Positions 6,504-8,736 of a stretch of DNA of 8,736 bases are shown here, piece by piece (the first letter of the stretch is position 1; every line of letters starts with the position of its first letter). The stretch is taken from positions 1 through 8,736 of the forward strand of contig URTS01000078.1 in assembly GCA_900550685.1 (NCBI GenBank). The letters are read 5' to 3'. The position numbers were made by a program, and so were the translations under genes. The notes beneath the pieces were generated by a model. The model saw only the letters and a list, made by a program, of their open reading frames with translations. It made no database searches and was not told the DNA's origin. Source of the stretch: an uncultured Oscillibacter sp. Lineage in GTDB: Bacteria > Bacillota > Clostridia > Oscillospirales > Oscillospiraceae.

Positions 6504-6609
6504 ACCGCCGCGGAATACAACATGAATCGGTGAACTTTTCCGGAAATGGAAAGCAGGCCCATCCCCGGCAGAGAAACGTTTCCCCACCGCGGACAGGCCC
6601 GCCCATTTT

Positions 6610-7596
6610 CTATTTCAGCCAGCCCAGCAGGCCGGAGGGCTCCTCTCCCCGCAGCAGCGTTCCGGCGGCGGACAGCATCCGGGCCGCGTCCGCCCGGGTC
6701 ACCGCCGCTTCCAGGCCGTCACTGCCGAAGCTGCCCACCCGAAGGACGTTCAGCGCCTCCATATTGCCCACGGCCTGGGCCGCCCAGGAGGGCACCGCAT
6801 CCCGGTCAGCGTACCAGACCTCCAGCTCCACATCCCCCAGGTCCAGCACCCGGTTCAGCACCGTGGCGGCCTCGCTGTAGGAGATGGGTTCCTCACAGGA
6901 GAAGGCCGCGCCGCTTTCCGTGGGCTTTCCCTGAACGATGCCCTCCGCTACCCCGGCAGCGGCATAGCTTTTCGCCCAGGTGGGAATGGCGTCATCGTCG
7001 CAGAAGCCGGTCCTGGTGACCTCCGTCACGTCGGTCCCGGCAGTTTCCAGCACCATGGCCAGGAACTCCCCCCGGCTGACGGTCCGGTCCGCCTCGAAAT
7101 ACCACTTCTCTCCGATCTTCACCCCGGTGAACACCCCCTGCTCCGCCAGGTCCTGGGCGGCGGTGGCTGTGGCTTCGTCCGTGTCGGCGTAGGTAACGCC
7201 GGAGCGGGTCTTTTCAATGGTGACGGTCACGGTGGCGCTCTGGGACACGGCCCCAGCGCTGTTGGCGGCGGTGTAGGTGAAGCTGTCCGCCCCCAAGGCG
7301 TTATCCCTGGGCGTGTAGGTGAAGCTGGCCCCCTCCACCGTCACCGTCCCCTTCTTCGGCTGGACGTCAATGGCAAAGGTCAGCTCCCCGCCGTCCGGGT
7401 CCGTTCCCTCCAGCTGCCCCTGATAGGGGATGCCCCGGTAGGTGCGGATCTCCAGGTCCCGGACTGCCGGTGCATTTTCGGAAACGGGCGTTTCCGTTTT
7501 GCCCTTTCCAAGGCCGAACAGCGCCTGGGCACTGCCGGCCAGCAGCAGCGCCGCCGTCAGGGCCAGGGCCGCGCCGCGTTTCATCCGGATGTTCAT
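6610..7596 (-). CDS. Secreted Ig-like domain protein with three S-layer-homology (SLH) repeats
   Basis: Predicted exported protein (328 aa) held non-covalently on the cell wall through SLH repeats. Residues 1-26 form a signal peptide: MKR near the start, a hydrophobic stretch (about 9-20) and an Ala-x-Ala type site near SAQA; no lipobox cysteine. Residues about 42-128 form an Ig/cadherin-like domain with TDPDGGELTF, GTVTV, FTYTPRD and DSFTYTA, the pattern of bacterial Big_9/cadherin-like repeats. Three SLH-like units follow (about 134-186, 197-250, 259-312). Their ITRAE-equivalent positions read VSRGE, ISYSE and VTRAD, so they are divergent. The ATG at 7596 has AGGAGG 8 nt upstream; Met5 is less well placed. 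A 5-bp inverted repeat (CCTGT/ACAGG) touches this site. It is isolated by the rodA terminator upstream and probably monocistronic. The binding target is unknown; I found no enzymatic motif. Confidence 0.85.
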   Translation of the reverse strand: MNIRMKRGAALALTAALLLAGSAQALFGLGKGKTETPVSENAPAVRDLEIRTYRGIPYQGQLEGTDPDGGELTFAIDVQPKKGTVTVEGASFTYTPRDNALGADSFTYTAANSAGAVSQSATVTVTIEKTRSGVTYADTDEATATAAQDLAEQGVFTGVKIGEKWYFEADRTVSRGEFLAMVLETAGTDVTEVTRTGFCDDDAIPTWAKSYAAAGVAEGIVQGKPTESGAAFSCEEPISYSEAATVLNRVLDLGDVELEVWYADRDAVPSWAAQAVGNMEALNVLRVGSFGSDGLEAAVTRADAARMLSAAGTLLRGEEPSGLLGWLK

Positions 7597-7671
7597 GGTG
7601 AAAACCTCCTGTCGTAGTAATACAGGCGTAGTGTTGTCGAAATACCGGAAACTATGCGGCAGAGGTACTGG

Positions 7672-7704
7672 AAAAACCAGGCATGCAATGCATGCCTGGT
7701 TTTT
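7672..7704 (-). terminator. Rho-independent terminator after rodA (probably bidirectional)
   Basis: A perfect 15-bp inverted repeat (AAAAACCAGGCATGC ... GCATGCCTGGTTTTT) with a 3-nt centre begins 4 nt after the rodA stop codon. The GC-rich core CCAGGCATGC is flanked by an A-tract and a T-tract, so the transcript ends in a U-run on either strand. It ends the rodA transcript and separates it from the SLH gene, whose ATG lies 75 nt beyond it. I could not identify a convincing promoter for the SLH gene in the remaining 75 bases. Confidence 0.93.
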
Positions 7705-7707
7705 GAA

Positions 7708-8736
7708 TCAATATACCGCGTTGGAGCCCAGAGGCCGCCCGGGACGGCGGCGGACCACCGTCCGCTTCTTGATGCCGGAGACGAAGCCCATGGCGGTAAA
7801 CAGCGTCACCAGGGACGATCCGCCGTAGCTGAAAAAGGGCAGCGTCAGGCCGATGACCGGCATGATGAACAGGCACATGCCGATGTTCAGCACCATCTGG
7901 AACATGAGCATGGCGGCGATGCCGGTGCAGACATAGGTGTGGAAGGACAGCGACGCCCGACGGCCCACCACCAGCACCCGAATGATGATGGCCACCAGCA
8001 GCAAGATCGCCAGGGTGGCCCCCACAAAGCCCAGTTCCTCACCAATGACGGCGAAGATCAGGTCCGTGTGCCGGGCGGGGACGGAGCCTGCCCCCGCCTG
8101 GGTCTGGGTACCGTGGAGATACCCCTGGCCCCAGAAACCGCCGCCGCCGATGGTCAGCAGGCTCCGGGTCTGCTGCCAACCGGTGTGCTGTACATCGTAA
8201 CTATGGTCGAAGATCACCAAAAAGCGGTTCAGCATATACTTTTTGGAGTCCGGCACCAGATCAAAAACTACGATGCCGCCGATAGCTGCTCCCACTGCGC
8301 CGAAAAGCAAAGCAAACCACCGCAGGGCAAAGCCCGCCACGAAGGCCATCACCACGAAGATCAGCACGAACATGAGGGCATTGCCCATGTCGCTGGAAAC
8401 GATGAAGTACAGCCCCGCCAGCCCCAGGGCATGGCCCGCCGCCATCAGGGCGGAAGAGAAGGATTTCAGGTCCCGCTTCTCCTCCCGGAGCCATTGCAGC
8501 TGCCAGGCCAGCAGGATGATGAAGGTGATCTTCACCACCTCCGCCGGACCGATGCTCACCGGCAGAAACGGAAATTTCAGCCACGCCCGGTTGCCGTCCT
8601 GCTCAATGCCGAAAGGCGTCCGCAGCAGGAGGATAAACAGCACGTTGAACGCCGCGATCCACTTCCACCGCTTGATGAGCATTTCCAGGTCGATCATGGA
8701 GATGGCGAAGTACACCACAATGCCGATGAGCAGTGC
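7708..8736 (-). CDS. rodA: SEDS peptidoglycan glycosyltransferase, RodA/FtsW/SpoVE family (5' end outside window)
   Basis: Polytopic membrane enzyme that polymerises lipid II into glycan strands with a partner class B PBP; RodA serves elongation. The frame is open to the right edge with 342 codons visible; the GTG at 8718 is internal because the upstream codons (ALLIGI) continue a membrane helix. About 40-80 N-terminal residues with the first helix are missing compared with usual family members of about 370-420 aa. Counting from the edge: GNRAWLKFPFLPVSIGPAEVVK (48-69), GWQQTRSLLTIGGGGFWGQG (186-205), RHTDLIFAVIGEELG (222-236) carrying the conserved SEDS aspartate (about 225), and FFSYGGSSLVT (301-311) are diagnostic. 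Multiple hydrophobic helices lie between them and the tail is basic. MPVIGLTLPFFSYGGSS mixes RodA-like and FtsW-like features, so RodA is preferred, not proven. The QPSE motif reads GPAE. A strong terminator follows. Confidence 0.88.
   Translation of the reverse strand, partial: ALLIGIVVYFAISMIDLEMLIKRWKWIAAFNVLFILLLRTPFGIEQDGNRAWLKFPFLPVSIGPAEVVKITFIILLAWQLQWLREEKRDLKSFSSALMAAGHALGLAGLYFIVSSDMGNALMFVLIFVVMAFVAGFALRWFALLFGAVGAAIGGIVVFDLVPDSKKYMLNRFLVIFDHSYDVQHTGWQQTRSLLTIGGGGFWGQGYLHGTQTQAGAGSVPARHTDLIFAVIGEELGFVGATLAILLLVAIIIRVLVVGRRASLSFHTYVCTGIAAMLMFQMVLNIGMCLFIMPVIGLTLPFFSYGGSSLVTLFTAMGFVSGIKKRTVVRRRPGRPLGSNAVY

Noticed and set aside
6488..6504. TTTAGCAC upstream of ddl as half of a CIRCE (HrcA) operator
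   Set aside because: The required inverted partner about 9 bases away is absent and the genes are not chaperones.
6293..6562. An 89-codon minus-strand frame spanning the ddl promoter and the start of ddl
   Set aside because: It overlaps ddl in another frame, its translation over the ddl part is shadow-like, and it would begin upstream of the predicted promoter.
6541..6609. Terminator for the SLH gene
   Set aside because: I looked for a GC-rich stem followed by a T-run on the minus strand and found only short palindromes and weak stems without a U-tract.
7597..7671. Promoter for the SLH gene (TCGACA as -35)
   Set aside because: Any -10 at proper spacing from TCGACA would fall against the ribosome binding site and matches the consensus poorly.

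Overview
The window is a GC-rich stretch of chromosome with every supportable gene on the minus strand. Gene content (ddl, murF, rodA, prfA, a TsaC/Sua5 protein, a YdiF-like ABC-F ATPase, an S-layer-homology protein) and the protein sequences suggest a Gram-positive, high-GC Clostridia member. An Oscillospiraceae-type gut bacterium (Flavonifractor/Lawsonibacter/Oscillibacter-like) is my best guess; this is inference from style and layout, not a database match. I see no mobile element, CRISPR array, tRNA or rRNA.

In the direction of transcription (high to low coordinates): (1) the 3' part of a RodA/FtsW-family (SEDS) peptidoglycan polymerase runs in from the right edge. It ends at 7708 and is followed at once by a near-perfect rho-independent terminator (7672-7704). 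(2) A secreted protein with a signal peptide, one Ig/cadherin-like domain and three divergent SLH repeats (6610-7596) stands alone between that terminator and the next promoter. (3) A 183-base intergenic region (6427-6609) holds a perfect TATAAT box, a possible 14-codon leader ORF and two short palindromes. (4) A compact six-gene unit follows: ddl, murF, a YdiF-like ABC-F ATPase, a flavodoxin, prfA, and a TsaC/Sua5/YwlC gene cut by the left edge. Gaps are 4 nt, minus 8 nt (overlap), 17 nt, 39 nt and 41 nt, consistent with one operon.

The unit joins two jobs. Ddl makes D-Ala-D-Ala and MurF attaches it to the UDP-MurNAc-tripeptide, the last cytoplasmic steps of peptidoglycan precursor synthesis; RodA, just upstream, polymerises the finished lipid II. 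The second half serves translation: the ABC-F protein probably acts on ribosomes, RF1 (PrfA) terminates at UAA/UAG, and TsaC makes the precursor for the t6A modification of tRNAs reading ANN codons. The flavodoxin has no obvious link to either.

This is mainly ordinary housekeeping DNA, and I do not see an undescribed multi-gene system. The most interesting signals are small RNA-level ones: a hairpin that would bury the prfA ribosome binding site, a nearly leaderless mini-ORF whose stop overlaps the ddl start, and the ABC-F gene translationally overlapped with murF.
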